From contig JAUJOD010000001.1 in NCBI GenBank assembly GCA_030447865.1, positions 544,909 to 608,908 on the forward strand: a stretch of 64,000 nucleotides of DNA. The letters run 5' to 3'. Under the pieces are notes generated by a model. It ran no database searches, had not been told where the DNA came from, and worked only from the letters and a program-made list of their open reading frames with translations. This document shows, one piece after another, positions 27,714-36,167 of the stretch (the first letter of the stretch is position 1; the number at the start of each line of letters is the position of its first letter). The position numbers were made by a program, and so were the translations under genes. This DNA comes from Nocardioidaceae bacterium. GTDB taxonomy: Bacteria; Actinomycetota; Actinomycetes; Propionibacteriales; Nocardioidaceae.

Positions 27714-29337
27714 GAAGGCGACCCGGTCGAAGAGCGAACCGGCAAGGACGAAGCAGGACCGCAACGAGGTGTTCCTCGAGTTCACCCGGTCGATCTGCCC
27801 GGTCTGCAAGGTGGTCGTCGACGCCCAGGTGAACATCCGCGATGACAAGGTGTACCTGCGCAAGCGGTGCCGGGAGCACGGCGAGTTCGAGGCGCTGGTC
27901 TATGGCGACGCCCAGATGTACCTGGACTCCGCCCGGTTCAACAAGCCGGGCACGATCCCGTTGGAGTTCCAGACCGAGGTCCGCGAGGGCTGTCCGCTCG
28001 ACTGCGGACTGTGTCCCGACCACAAGCAGCACGCGTGCCTGGGAATCATCGAGGTGAACACCGGCTGCAACCTGGACTGTCCGATCTGCTTCGCCGACTC
28101 TGGTCACCAGCCCGACGGCTACTCGATCACCCTCGAGCAGTGTGCGGCCATGCTCGACGTGTTCGTGGCCAGCGAGGGCGAGGCGGAGGTGGTGATGTTC
28201 TCCGGCGGCGAGCCGACCATCCACAAGGAAATCCTGGCAATGATCGACCTGGCGCAGCAGCGCCCGATCAAGGCGGTCAACCTCAACACCAACGGAATCC
28301 GGCTCGCCTCCAACAAGCGGTTCGTCGCCGAACTCGGTCGGCGCAACCAGCCGGGCCGCGCAGTCAACGTCTACCTGCAGTTCGACGGTCTGGACGAGCG
28401 GACCCATCGCGCGATCCGCGGCCGCGACCTGCGCCACATCAAGCAGCGGGCCTTGGACAACTGTGCCGCCGCCGGCTTGACGGTGACGCTGGTCGCCGCC
28501 ATCGAGCGCGGCGTCAACGAGCACGAGATCGGCCCGATCATCGAGCATGGGCTTGGCCATCCAGCGGTCCGCTCGATCGCTTTCCAGCCCGTGACCCACT
28601 CCGGGCGGCATGTGGAGTTCGACCCGTTGACCCGGTTGACCAACTCCGACGTGCTGCACCTCATCGCCGCCCAAGTTCCGCAGTGGTTGACTGCGCAGGA
28701 CTTCTTCCCCGTGCCGTGCTGCTTTCCCACCTGTCGGTCCATCACCTACCTGATCACCGACGGCGTACCCGGCGAACCCGACTTCGGCCTGATCCCGATT
28801 CCTCGGCTGTTGAACGTCGAGGACTACCTCGACTACGTCTCCAACCGGGTGCTGCCCGACGACGGTGTCCGCGAGGCGCTCGAGAAGCTCTGGAGCGCCT
28901 CGGCGTTCGTCGGCACCGACACCTCCAACGACCGGCTGCGCCATGTCGCCGCCGCATTGGACTGCGCGGATGCCTGCGGAGTGAACCTGCCCGAGGCCGT
29001 GAACGACATCGCCGACAAGGTCTTCATGATCGTGGTCCAAGACTTCCAGGACCCCTACACGCTCAACGTCCGACAACTGATGAAGTGCTGCGTGGAGGAG
29101 ATCACCCCCGACGGGCGGCTGATCCCGTTCTGTGCCTACAACTCCGTCGGTTACCGCGAGCAGGTCCGCGCGCAGATGTCCGGCGTACCGGTCGCCGACG
29201 TGGTCCCCAACGCGGCGCCGCTGCAGCAGATACTCACCGACTCGCCGTACGGCTCCAAGGTCGTCTCCTCCGCCAACGGCAGCGGACAGCCTGCGGCGGG
29301 CGACGCCGCCACGACCGCCGCCCGCAGACCGCAATGA
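27700..29337 (+). CDS. Radical SAM protein of the MJ0619/tetraether-synthase-like group
   Basis: A 545-residue enzyme. The radical SAM motif is NTGCNLDCPICFADS (Cys 123, 127, 130), with SGGEPTIH for SAM binding. Unlike simple radical SAM proteins it has extra N-terminal cysteine sites: SICPVC (Cys 33, 36) and REGCPLDCGLCPDHKQHACLG (about 101-115). A C-terminal CCFPTCRS and MKCCVEE suggest more iron-sulfur or metal sites. This layout is that of proteins once annotated as pterin methyltransferases, including the archaeal tetraether lipid synthases. ATG 27700 has GAGGAG 10 bases before it. It overlaps the methyltransferase start by ATGA. The product is unknown. Confidence 0.82.
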   Translation: MTELEKATRSKSEPARTKQDRNEVFLEFTRSICPVCKVVVDAQVNIRDDKVYLRKRCREHGEFEALVYGDAQMYLDSARFNKPGTIPLEFQTEVREGCPLDCGLCPDHKQHACLGIIEVNTGCNLDCPICFADSGHQPDGYSITLEQCAAMLDVFVASEGEAEVVMFSGGEPTIHKEILAMIDLAQQRPIKAVNLNTNGIRLASNKRFVAELGRRNQPGRAVNVYLQFDGLDERTHRAIRGRDLRHIKQRALDNCAAAGLTVTLVAAIERGVNEHEIGPIIEHGLGHPAVRSIAFQPVTHSGRHVEFDPLTRLTNSDVLHLIAAQVPQWLTAQDFFPVPCCFPTCRSITYLITDGVPGEPDFGLIPIPRLLNVEDYLDYVSNRVLPDDGVREALEKLWSASAFVGTDTSNDRLRHVAAALDCADACGVNLPEAVNDIADKVFMIVVQDFQDPYTLNVRQLMKCCVEEITPDGRLIPFCAYNSVGYREQVRAQMSGVPVADVVPNAAPLQQILTDSPYGSKVVSSANGSGQPAAGDAATTAARRPQ

Positions 29338-30125
29338 CCAGCGCGGGTGAGGTGAAGGCCTGCTGCGCGGCGGCGTACTCCTCCGACGTGGTGGCACTGC
29401 TGCTGGGCGACTCCTACCACCCCGGCGGCCAGGCACTCACCCGCCGCCTGGCAGCCGTCATGGGGCTGCGCACCGGCCAGTCGGTGCTGGACGTGGCCTC
29501 CGGTCGCGGCACGTCGGCGCTGACGCTTGCCGGCGATTACGGCGCGACGGTGGTCGGCGTTGACCTGTCCGCGCCGAACGTCGCGATGGCCGACGGGTCT
29601 GCCAAGGCCGCCGGACTTGGCGACCGCGTTCACTTCCGCACCGGTGACGCCGAGCAGCTGCCGGTGCCGGACGGAAGTGTCGACGCAGTGGTGTGCGAGT
29701 GCGCGCTGTGCACCTTTCCGGACAAACCGGCGGCCGCCGGAGAGTTCGCGCGAGTCCTGCGACCCGGTGGCCGGGTCGGCATCACCGACGTCACCGTCGA
29801 TCCGGATCGGTTACCGGCCGAGCTCACCACGCTCAGCGCCTGGGTCGCCTGCGTCGCCGATTCCCGCCCAGCCGCCGAGTACGCCGACATCCTCGCCGGC
29901 GCCGGTCTGCGCGTCACCTCCATCGAGCGCCATGACGAGGCCATCGCACGGATGATCGACCAGATCGAGGCCCGGCTGCAGCTCCTGCAGATGACGGCAC
30001 GCGCGACGATCGAGTCGTACGGCGTCGACCTCGGCCGCGCCGCGCCGGTGCTGGCGGCGGCCAGGGCGGCAGTAGCCGACGGCGTACTCGGCTACGCCCT
30101 CCTGGTCGCGGAGAAACCCGCCTAG
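29334..30125 (+). CDS. SAM-dependent methyltransferase
   Basis: A 263-residue class I methyltransferase (motif I LDVASGRGTSALTLAGDYGA, VDLSAPNVAMA, then FRTGDAEQLPVPDGSVDAVV, and RVLRPGGRVGITDV). The N-terminal KACCAAAYSSD and CECALCTFPDK are cysteine-rich, recalling ArsM-like enzymes, though no arsenic gene is near. It is translated with the radical SAM gene by a 4-base overlap, so the methyl group and the radical chemistry probably act on the same substrate. Confidence 0.85.
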   Translation: MTSAGEVKACCAAAYSSDVVALLLGDSYHPGGQALTRRLAAVMGLRTGQSVLDVASGRGTSALTLAGDYGATVVGVDLSAPNVAMADGSAKAAGLGDRVHFRTGDAEQLPVPDGSVDAVVCECALCTFPDKPAAAGEFARVLRPGGRVGITDVTVDPDRLPAELTTLSAWVACVADSRPAAEYADILAGAGLRVTSIERHDEAIARMIDQIEARLQLLQMTARATIESYGVDLGRAAPVLAAARAAVADGVLGYALLVAEKPA

Positions 30126-30250
30126 CGACCGGCCTGACGTCGCAGCCTTCCAACTGTGACCGCGCTTACTGAACGCTCGAGCACAGCGCCGTAGCGTCAA
30201 CCGCAGAGCCACCAATTGTCGGTGGGTGGCAGCAAGCAAAGGAGCCTGTG

Positions 30251-30703
30251 ATGGCTAACGTAAGCGCGCCTTCGACAACCGGCACGATCTCAGTGGGCAG
30301 AGTGGCCAACGGCGTTGTCGGGGGGCTGGTCGGCGGGGTGCTGTTCGGCATCCTCATGCAGATGATGGACATGATCGCAATGGTGGCGATGCTGGTCGAC
30401 AGCACATCCGTCGCCGTTGGGTGGCTGGTTCACCTGACCATCTCGGCCCTCATCGGGGCCAGCTTCGCCGTGCTCTTGGGCGGTCTGGCCACCAGCTGGG
30501 GCAAGGCTGCCGCGCTGGGTATGGGGTACGGCCTGGTGTGGTGGGTGCTGGGCGCGCTGCTGCTCATGCCGGCGCGGCTGGGCATGGACGTTTTTGTGGT
30601 GAACAAGATGGCCTGGCAAAGCCTGTTGGGTCACCTGATCTACGGTCTCGCCCTGGGGCTGGTGTTCGCGGCCCTGACACGGCGGCACACCAGTAACCGC
30701 TAG
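30251..30703 (+). CDS. Four-helix membrane protein
   Basis: A 150-residue protein with four hydrophobic segments (VGGLVGGVLFGILMQMMDMI, TISALIGASFAVLLGGLA, LGMGYGLVWWVLGALLLM, LIYGLALGLVFAALTRR). AAAGGAG lies before the start. An inverted repeat GCCACC-N11-GGTGGC (30208-30230) precedes it and could be an operator or leader hairpin. Function not recognised; the layout is similar to small actinobacterial hypothetical membrane proteins. Confidence 0.6.
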   Translation: MANVSAPSTTGTISVGRVANGVVGGLVGGVLFGILMQMMDMIAMVAMLVDSTSVAVGWLVHLTISALIGASFAVLLGGLATSWGKAAALGMGYGLVWWVLGALLLMPARLGMDVFVVNKMAWQSLLGHLIYGLALGLVFAALTRRHTSNR

Positions 30704-30879
30704 AGCGCGGGATGCCGCGTGGGAACGATCCTGTCCATCAGGACGCGGCAGGGCAGCTAACCGCGCCAGCTCCTGTTCACCGTCCCTCAGGAGCGTACTG
30801 TCTAGCGGGAACGCTGGATGACTTGGAGCGGATCAACCCCCCACCATGGGCACCCGGCCAACGCGAGGAGATTGCCGAC

Positions 30880-31581
30880 GTGGAACGAGCAGCCGCGACC
30901 GGCGATGACATCTGGTGCATGGCAGAGGTCGACATCTTCGCCGACCTATCCGAAGCCGAGATGGAGGCAATCGCCGCCGCCGCGCCGATGAAGGCCTACT
31001 CGGCCGGTGAACTTCTGTACTCGCCGCACCAGCCGGTCGAGACGCTGTTCATCTTGAAGAAGGGGCGGGTCCGCATCTTCCGTGTCTCCCCTGAGGGTCG
31101 AGCACTCACCACGGCCCTGATCGCGCCTGGCACGGTATTCGGCGAGATGGTGCTCCTTGGCCAGCAGATGCACGACCACTTTGCCGAAGCACTCGACGCG
31201 GTCGTGGTCTGCGTGATGAGTCGCGCCGACGTGCACCGGTTCCTGCTGTCGGACCCGCGCATTGCGATGAGGATCTCGGAGATTCTCGGCCGCCGGCTGG
31301 CCGAGCTCGAGCGCCGACTCTCCGATGCTGTGTTCAAGAGCGTGCCGCAGCGGATCGCGGCCACCTTGGCCGTGCTCGCACGCGAACAGCAGAAGCGGTC
31401 GCTGGGCCGCGGCGTTCAAGTGGCGCTCACTCATGAGCAGATCGCCGCCCTGACGGGTACCTCCCGCGAGACCGCTACGAAGGTGCTCGGCGAGTACGCC
31501 GAACGCGGGCTGCTCCGGCTCGGCCGCGGCAAAGTCACCGTGCTGGACCCAGGCGCCATCACGGCCGAGGCCGGAGATTAG
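30880..31581 (+). CDS. Crp/Fnr-family regulator
   Basis: A 233-residue regulator. The cyclic-nucleotide-binding beta-roll (about 18-135) contains FILKKGRVRIFRVSPEGRALTTALIAPGTVFGEMVLLGQ. A long dimer helix (RISEILGRRLAELERRLSDAVF) leads to the winged helix with recognition helix LTHEQIAALTGTSRETATKVLGEYAERGLL. It has no Fnr cysteine cluster. GTG 30880 was chosen for GAGGAG 9 bases upstream. Direction and spacing suggest it is separate from the membrane protein before it. Ligand unknown. Confidence 0.88.
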   Translation: MERAAATGDDIWCMAEVDIFADLSEAEMEAIAAAAPMKAYSAGELLYSPHQPVETLFILKKGRVRIFRVSPEGRALTTALIAPGTVFGEMVLLGQQMHDHFAEALDAVVVCVMSRADVHRFLLSDPRIAMRISEILGRRLAELERRLSDAVFKSVPQRIAATLAVLAREQQKRSLGRGVQVALTHEQIAALTGTSRETATKVLGEYAERGLLRLGRGKVTVLDPGAITAEAGD

Positions 31582-31598
31582 GTCGCGCTCTCGGTGGC

Positions 31599-32261
31599 CT
31601 ACCGCCAGGGCGCCGGCAGGGGCACGGCCAACGCGCGCCGCAGCAGGCGCAGGTAGTCCCGGCGCGGCACTTCGACGACGCCGAGCGTGCGTAGGTGCGG
31701 GGTCGCCCACTGTACGTCGAGCAGCCGGTGCGGCTCGCCGTCGCTGAGCAGCTCGACCAACGCGACAAGCGCCACCTTCGACGCGTCGCTGGCGTGATGG
31801 AACATCGACTCGCCGGCGAACAACCCGCCGACCGCGACGCCGTACAGCCCGCCGACGAGGTCGCTGCCGCGCCATACCTCGACCGAGTGCGCCCACCCGA
31901 GCTGGTGCAGCCTCGAGTACGCCGCCACGATGTCGTCATCGATCCACCCGCCCTCGCGGGCGGGGTCGGCACAGTTGGCGACCACATCGTCGAAGGCGAC
32001 GTCGACAGTCGTGGTGAACCTCTTGACCGACTGGCGCAGCGACCTGGTCAAGCGCAGCCCGGTCAACGGCAGGACCGCCCGCTCCACCGGGCTCCACCAG
32101 GCGACGTTTCCGCCGTCTCCCAGCGGCATCGGGAAGAGACCCTGTCGGTAGGCACCGAGAACGGTGCCCGGCTCCAGATCGGCGCCGATGGCAACCAGGT
32201 CGTCGTCGGCCTCGAGGGGGTCAGGGAAGACCCAGTTCGTTGCCAGGGGCTCGCTGGGCAT
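31599..32261 (-). CDS. aat: Leucyl/phenylalanyl-tRNA--protein transferase
   Basis: A 220-residue enzyme that adds Leu or Phe from charged tRNA to proteins with an N-terminal Arg or Lys, marking them for ClpS/ClpAP degradation. The family motifs FPDPLEADDDLVAIGADLEPGTVLGAYRQGLFPM and WWSPVERAVLP are at the start. GESMFHHASDASKVAL is the acceptor site, and LLDVQWATPHLRTLGVVEVPRRDYL closes the enzyme. Convergent with the Crp gene. Confidence 0.95.
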   Translation of the reverse strand: MPSEPLATNWVFPDPLEADDDLVAIGADLEPGTVLGAYRQGLFPMPLGDGGNVAWWSPVERAVLPLTGLRLTRSLRQSVKRFTTTVDVAFDDVVANCADPAREGGWIDDDIVAAYSRLHQLGWAHSVEVWRGSDLVGGLYGVAVGGLFAGESMFHHASDASKVALVALVELLSDGEPHRLLDVQWATPHLRTLGVVEVPRRDYLRLLRRALAVPLPAPWR

Positions 32262-32338
32262 GCCGCCTCCTCCCGACCGTCCGCCGCCTCTGCGTAGGGT
32301 AGGAGAGCGACAAGCCGGATCGGGCGAGGAGTGCGGTT

Positions 32339-33019
32339 ATGGGTGCAGGCAGCATCGTTGGGCGAGTCATCGGCTCGTCAGCAACCAAGCGTGCCCCTGA
32401 TATGGCGGCGAACCTCATCCGCCAGGCGTTCGACCGGGCTGTCGACGGTGCGGGTCCGCTGAAGGGTGCCGCCGAGGCCGCCGACCACAAGCTGGCCGAC
32501 TGCAACGGCGATGTCGACGAGGCGATCGACAAGCTCGTCGACTCCCACGTGCGACTTGCCGGTGCCCAAGGCTTCGTCACGAACCTCGGCGGGGCGGTGA
32601 CGATGGCGATGACGATCCCCGCGAACATCTCCGGCCTCGCCCTGCTGCAGTGCCACCTGGTTGCGGGCATCGCGCACCTGCGCGGCTACACCTTGTCCGA
32701 TCCGCGGGTGCGCAACGCCGTACTCGCCTGCATCCTCGGCGCCGACGGGGTCAAGGAGCTCGTGAAAGATCACCGCCTGCCGGGCGCTCCGATGGTGATC
32801 GCCACAGCGCCGCAGCACGACCCAGAGCTGGATCAGCGGATCGCCACCGAGGTTGCGACGGCGCTGATCGCGCAAGTTGCCGGCAAGCGCACCGCGGCCA
32901 TGGTGGGCCGCCGCATGCCGGTAATCGGTGGCGGCGTCGGCGCGGTCACCGACGGGTGGGACACCTATCGGGTGGGCCGGTACGCCGCCAAGGAGCTCAA
33001 GCAGCGCACCCGCCCATAG
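32339..33019 (+). CDS. EcsC-family-like protein
   Basis: A 226-residue protein. It begins with a glycine-rich stretch (MGAGSIVGRVIGSS). The helical core includes AGAQGFVTNLGGAVTMAMTIPANISGLALLQCHLVAGIAHLRGY and a C-terminal GRRMPVIGGGVGAVTDGWDTYRVGRYAAKEL. This resembles the EcsC family of cytoplasmic proteins linked to ABC exporters. No ABC transporter gene is close, so the partner is unknown. GAGGAG precedes the ATG by 8 bases. Confidence 0.6.
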   Translation: MGAGSIVGRVIGSSATKRAPDMAANLIRQAFDRAVDGAGPLKGAAEAADHKLADCNGDVDEAIDKLVDSHVRLAGAQGFVTNLGGAVTMAMTIPANISGLALLQCHLVAGIAHLRGYTLSDPRVRNAVLACILGADGVKELVKDHRLPGAPMVIATAPQHDPELDQRIATEVATALIAQVAGKRTAAMVGRRMPVIGGGVGAVTDGWDTYRVGRYAAKELKQRTRP

Positions 33020-33090
33020 CGGTCTCAATTAGCGCACCCGCATCCAGCGGGTGGTGTGCTTACGCCAGCTAACGACGTACCCGGGGCACC

Positions 33091-33179
33091 TTCACTAGGT
33101 GAAACCATCTTCACTAGGTGAACGGCTCCCTAAACCGGGCATTTCGGGCGTCTGCGCGACCTTCTGCCTAGTCAAGATC
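33091..33179. repeat. Tandem palindromes and intergenic repeat copy 1
   Basis: Two copies of TTCACTAGGTGAA (33091-33103, 33110-33122) follow the EcsC-like stop. From 33110 a 70-base unit aligns without gaps to 44921-44990, sharing the palindrome, GAACGGC, CATTTCGGGC and the end CCTAGT-AAG. The tail of the unit repeats the palindrome in reverse. No gene covers it. The 33020-33248 gap otherwise holds nothing recognisable. Confidence 0.7.
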
Positions 33180-33248
33180 CGGGAGATGCCGCCGAGGCGG
33201 CTAGGCCGAGTGTGCGTGGTTGGATCAGCCGAGATCCGGGACCGGCGA

Positions 33249-34187
33249 TCAGGTGAGGTTTGGCGCGAGGGCGGTGACCACGCGGGAGGCGGGCTGTTTC
33301 CCGATCTGCGCGGCCATCCAGGCACTCGTCTCGATCAACGCCGGCAGGTCGACGCCGGTCGCGACGCCCATGCCGTGCAGCTGCCAGACCAGGTCCTCGG
33401 TGGCCAGGTTGCCCGTCGCGCTCTCGGCGTACGGGCACCCGCCGAGCCCGCCGGCGGCCGCGTCGATGACGGTCACCCCGCAGCGCATCGCGGTCAGCGC
33501 GTTGGCCAGCGCCTGGCCGTAGGTGTCGTGAAAATGTACGGCGACCTGCTCGGCGCCGACTCCGGCCTCGGCCAGCCCGGCGAGCAGTCGCTCCACCTGA
33601 CCTGGCGTGCCGACCCCGATGGTGTCGCCCAACGACAGCTCCGAGCAGCCGAGCTCGATCAGCCGACGGCCCGCCTCGACGACCTGGCCGACGGGCACGT
33701 CACCCTCCCACGGGTCGCCGAAGCACATCGACAGGTAGCCGCGCACGCGCAGCCCCTCCTGCAGCGCCCGCCGTACGACCGGTTCGAACATGGCGTACTG
33801 CTCGTCCATGCTCCGGTTGAGGTTTCGGGCGGCGAACGACTCGGTGGCGCTGGCGAAGATCGCGATCTCGCGCACACCCTTGGCGAGTGCCCGCTCGAGC
33901 CCCCGCTCGTTCGGCACCAGCACGGGCATCCGGTCGGCGGCGTCAAGGTCCAGCGCGTCGACGAGCTGCTCGGCGTCAGCGAGCTGGGGCACCCAGCGGG
34001 GGTGCACGAAGCTGGTCACCTCGACCGCCGGCAGCCCCGCCGCGACCAGCCGGTTGACGAACTGCGCCTTGACCTCGACCGGAACGATCGCCGACTCGTT
34101 CTGCAGCCCGTCGCGGGGGCCGACCTCGTAGACGGTGACCTTTGCCGGCATACCCGGCGCAGGCTCGACCTGCGGCAGTCGGGTCAC
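33249..34187 (-). CDS. Hydroxymethylglutaryl-CoA lyase
   Basis: A 312-residue TIM-barrel lyase cleaving HMG-CoA to acetyl-CoA and acetoacetate, the last step of leucine degradation. VTVYEVGPRDGLQNE is the signature, with SLGDTIGVGTP, VHFHDTYGQALANAL and the catalytic-Cys loop AAAGGLGGCPYAESATGN. GTG 34187 overlaps the carboxylase stop; a Met 12 residues inside is an alternative start. It is the last gene of a three-gene operon. Confidence 0.94.
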   Translation of the reverse strand: MTRLPQVEPAPGMPAKVTVYEVGPRDGLQNESAIVPVEVKAQFVNRLVAAGLPAVEVTSFVHPRWVPQLADAEQLVDALDLDAADRMPVLVPNERGLERALAKGVREIAIFASATESFAARNLNRSMDEQYAMFEPVVRRALQEGLRVRGYLSMCFGDPWEGDVPVGQVVEAGRRLIELGCSELSLGDTIGVGTPGQVERLLAGLAEAGVGAEQVAVHFHDTYGQALANALTAMRCGVTVIDAAAGGLGGCPYAESATGNLATEDLVWQLHGMGVATGVDLPALIETSAWMAAQIGKQPASRVVTALAPNLT

Positions 34188-36160
34188 TGGTCGTTCCCGT
34201 GGTGGACGACGAACAGCCGCGCACCCAGGTTTACCTGCTCGCCCGCTTTGGTGTTCACCTCGGCCACCACCCCCTCGAACGGTGCCGTCAGCACCAGCTC
34301 CATCTTCATCGCCTCCATGACACCCAGTGTGGCGCCCGCCTCTACAGGTGCCCCGACCGTGGCCTGCACCGACAGCACGGTGCCCGGCATCGGGGCGGTT
34401 ACCGACCCGTCGCCGACCACGGCGCGCCCGCCGGGGCCGAAGGCATCGGGCCGGTCGAAGACGTACGTCTGCCCGCGGAAAGCGACGAGCACGTGGTGCG
34501 GCTCCACCAGCACCTGTCCTTCGTGCACCTGCCCGTCGATCTCGAGCCGCAACCACGGGTCAGCGCCACCCACCGGACGCACCTGGAGGCGTCCGGATGG
34601 CCCGCTGACCGACCCCGCGGCGACATCGACGGTCAACAGCCGGCTGTCCCCCGCGACTGCAGCATTGGACAGCTCCAGGGGTACGGCGGCCGGTGCCGCC
34701 CCGGCTCGCCAGCCGTCGGCGACGGCGAAGGGGTGCGTGGTGTCTCTGTTCGTCGCGCCGGCAGCACCCGAGGTGGCGAGGCCCCACGCGGCGAGGCACC
34801 AGGCCTGCACCGGGGTCTCCAGCTGCAGCTCGTCAGGGTGAGAGTCGAGCCAGCCGGTGTCGATGGCGCTGTCGCGGTAGAAGGGCGATGCGGCCAGCGT
34901 CCGCAGGAAGCCGAGGTTGGTGGTCAGGCCAAGGATGGCCGTCTCGTCCAGAGCGGTCACCAGGGCCCGGCGGGCCGCCTCTCGGGTGGCACCGGTGGCG
35001 ATGATCTTGCCCAACAGCGGGTCGTAGTGCGTGCTGACCCGTTGTCCGGAGACCAGCGCCGCGTCGACCCTGGCCCGAGCCGGCCAGGTGACCAGGCTGG
35101 CAACGCCCGCTTGCGGCAGAAAGCCGGCGTAGGGGTCCTCGGCGTACACCCGCGCCTCGATCGCGTGGCCGCGCAGTGTGACGGCCTCCTGGGTGAAGGG
35201 CAGCGGCTCCCCCTGAGCGACAGTGAACTGTAGGTCGACGAGGTCGAGGCCGGTGACGATCTCGGTCACGGGGTGCTCGACCTGCAGCCGGGTGTTCATC
35301 TCCAGGAAGTAGGCGTCGTCCCCCGAGACCAGGAACTCCACGGTGCCAGCGTTGACGTAGCCGACCGCAGTCGCCAGCGCCACGGCCGACGACGTCACCA
35401 CCCGACGTACGTCGTCGGAGATGACCGTTGCTGGTGCCTCCTCGATCACCTTCTGGTGGCGGCGCTGAACGGAGCAGTCCCGCTCGAACAGGTGCACCAC
35501 GTGGCCGTGTTCGTCACCGAATACCTGCACCTCGATGTGGCGGCCGTGCTCGACGTACCGCTCGAACAGCACGGTGTCGTCCCCGAACGCAGCAGCCGCC
35601 TCTCGCCGAGCCGCCGCGACAGCCTCGGGTAGGGCCGCCGCATCTCGGACGACCCGCATGCCCTTGCCGCCGCCTCCCGCCGCCGCCTTCACCAGCAGCG
35701 GCAGCCCCACCTGTTGGAGCACGGCGTCGAGGTCGTCGCCACTGGCCGGGTCAGCAGCGGGTACGACGGGCACGCCCGCCGCGACGGCGATCTGGCGGGC
35801 TCGGTCCTTGCTGCCCATCGCCTCCATCACCGCAGCGGGTGGCCCGACGAAGACCAGGCCAGCGTCGGTGACGGCCCGCGCGAACGCCGCTCGCTCCGAC
35901 AAGAAGCCGTAGCCGGGGTGGACCGCGTCAGCACCCGCGCGCTCGGCGGCGCTGAGCAGCGCAGGAACCGACAAATAGGACTCCACCGCGGAGGCAGGGC
36001 CAATGCGGACGGCCGTGTCGGCCTCGCTGACGTGCAAGGCGTCGCGGTCAGCGTCGCTGTAGACGGCGACGCTCCGCAACCCGGCCGCCGACGCAGCGCG
36101 GATGACCCGCCGGGCGATCTCGCCCCGGTTGGCCACCAAGACAGTGCCGAAACGCGTCAC
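34184..36160 (-). CDS. Methylcrotonyl-CoA carboxylase biotin-containing alpha subunit
   Basis: A 658-residue protein. The biotin carboxylase half (1-450) has VANRGEIARRVIRAA, KAAAGGGGKGMRVV (ATP-grasp loop), EMNTRLQVEHPVTE and the ERDCSVQRRHQKVIEE region. The C-terminal BCCP domain carries the biotin lysine in VMEAMKMELVLTAP. It carboxylates biotin with ATP and bicarbonate for the adjacent carboxyltransferase. Neighbouring HMG-CoA lyase makes 3-methylcrotonyl-CoA the likely substrate, though acetyl- or propionyl-CoA cannot be excluded by sequence. Confidence 0.9.
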   Translation of the reverse strand: MTRFGTVLVANRGEIARRVIRAASAAGLRSVAVYSDADRDALHVSEADTAVRIGPASAVESYLSVPALLSAAERAGADAVHPGYGFLSERAAFARAVTDAGLVFVGPPAAVMEAMGSKDRARQIAVAAGVPVVPAADPASGDDLDAVLQQVGLPLLVKAAAGGGGKGMRVVRDAAALPEAVAAARREAAAAFGDDTVLFERYVEHGRHIEVQVFGDEHGHVVHLFERDCSVQRRHQKVIEEAPATVISDDVRRVVTSSAVALATAVGYVNAGTVEFLVSGDDAYFLEMNTRLQVEHPVTEIVTGLDLVDLQFTVAQGEPLPFTQEAVTLRGHAIEARVYAEDPYAGFLPQAGVASLVTWPARARVDAALVSGQRVSTHYDPLLGKIIATGATREAARRALVTALDETAILGLTTNLGFLRTLAASPFYRDSAIDTGWLDSHPDELQLETPVQAWCLAAWGLATSGAAGATNRDTTHPFAVADGWRAGAAPAAVPLELSNAAVAGDSRLLTVDVAAGSVSGPSGRLQVRPVGGADPWLRLEIDGQVHEGQVLVEPHHVLVAFRGQTYVFDRPDAFGPGGRAVVGDGSVTAPMPGTVLSVQATVGAPVEAGATLGVMEAMKMELVLTAPFEGVVAEVNTKAGEQVNLGARLFVVHHGNDQ

Positions 36161-36167
36161 GTGCGGC

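Noticed and set aside
27867-30125. A 752-codon open frame that could be read as one protein joining the radical SAM region and the methyltransferase
   Set aside because: Its first half is an arginine-rich shadow of the radical SAM gene in another frame. Only the part from 29334 matches the methyltransferase.
33099-34841. A 580-codon plus-strand frame opposite HMG-CoA lyase
   Set aside because: It overlaps the intergenic repeat and two genes with clear catalytic motifs on the other strand.
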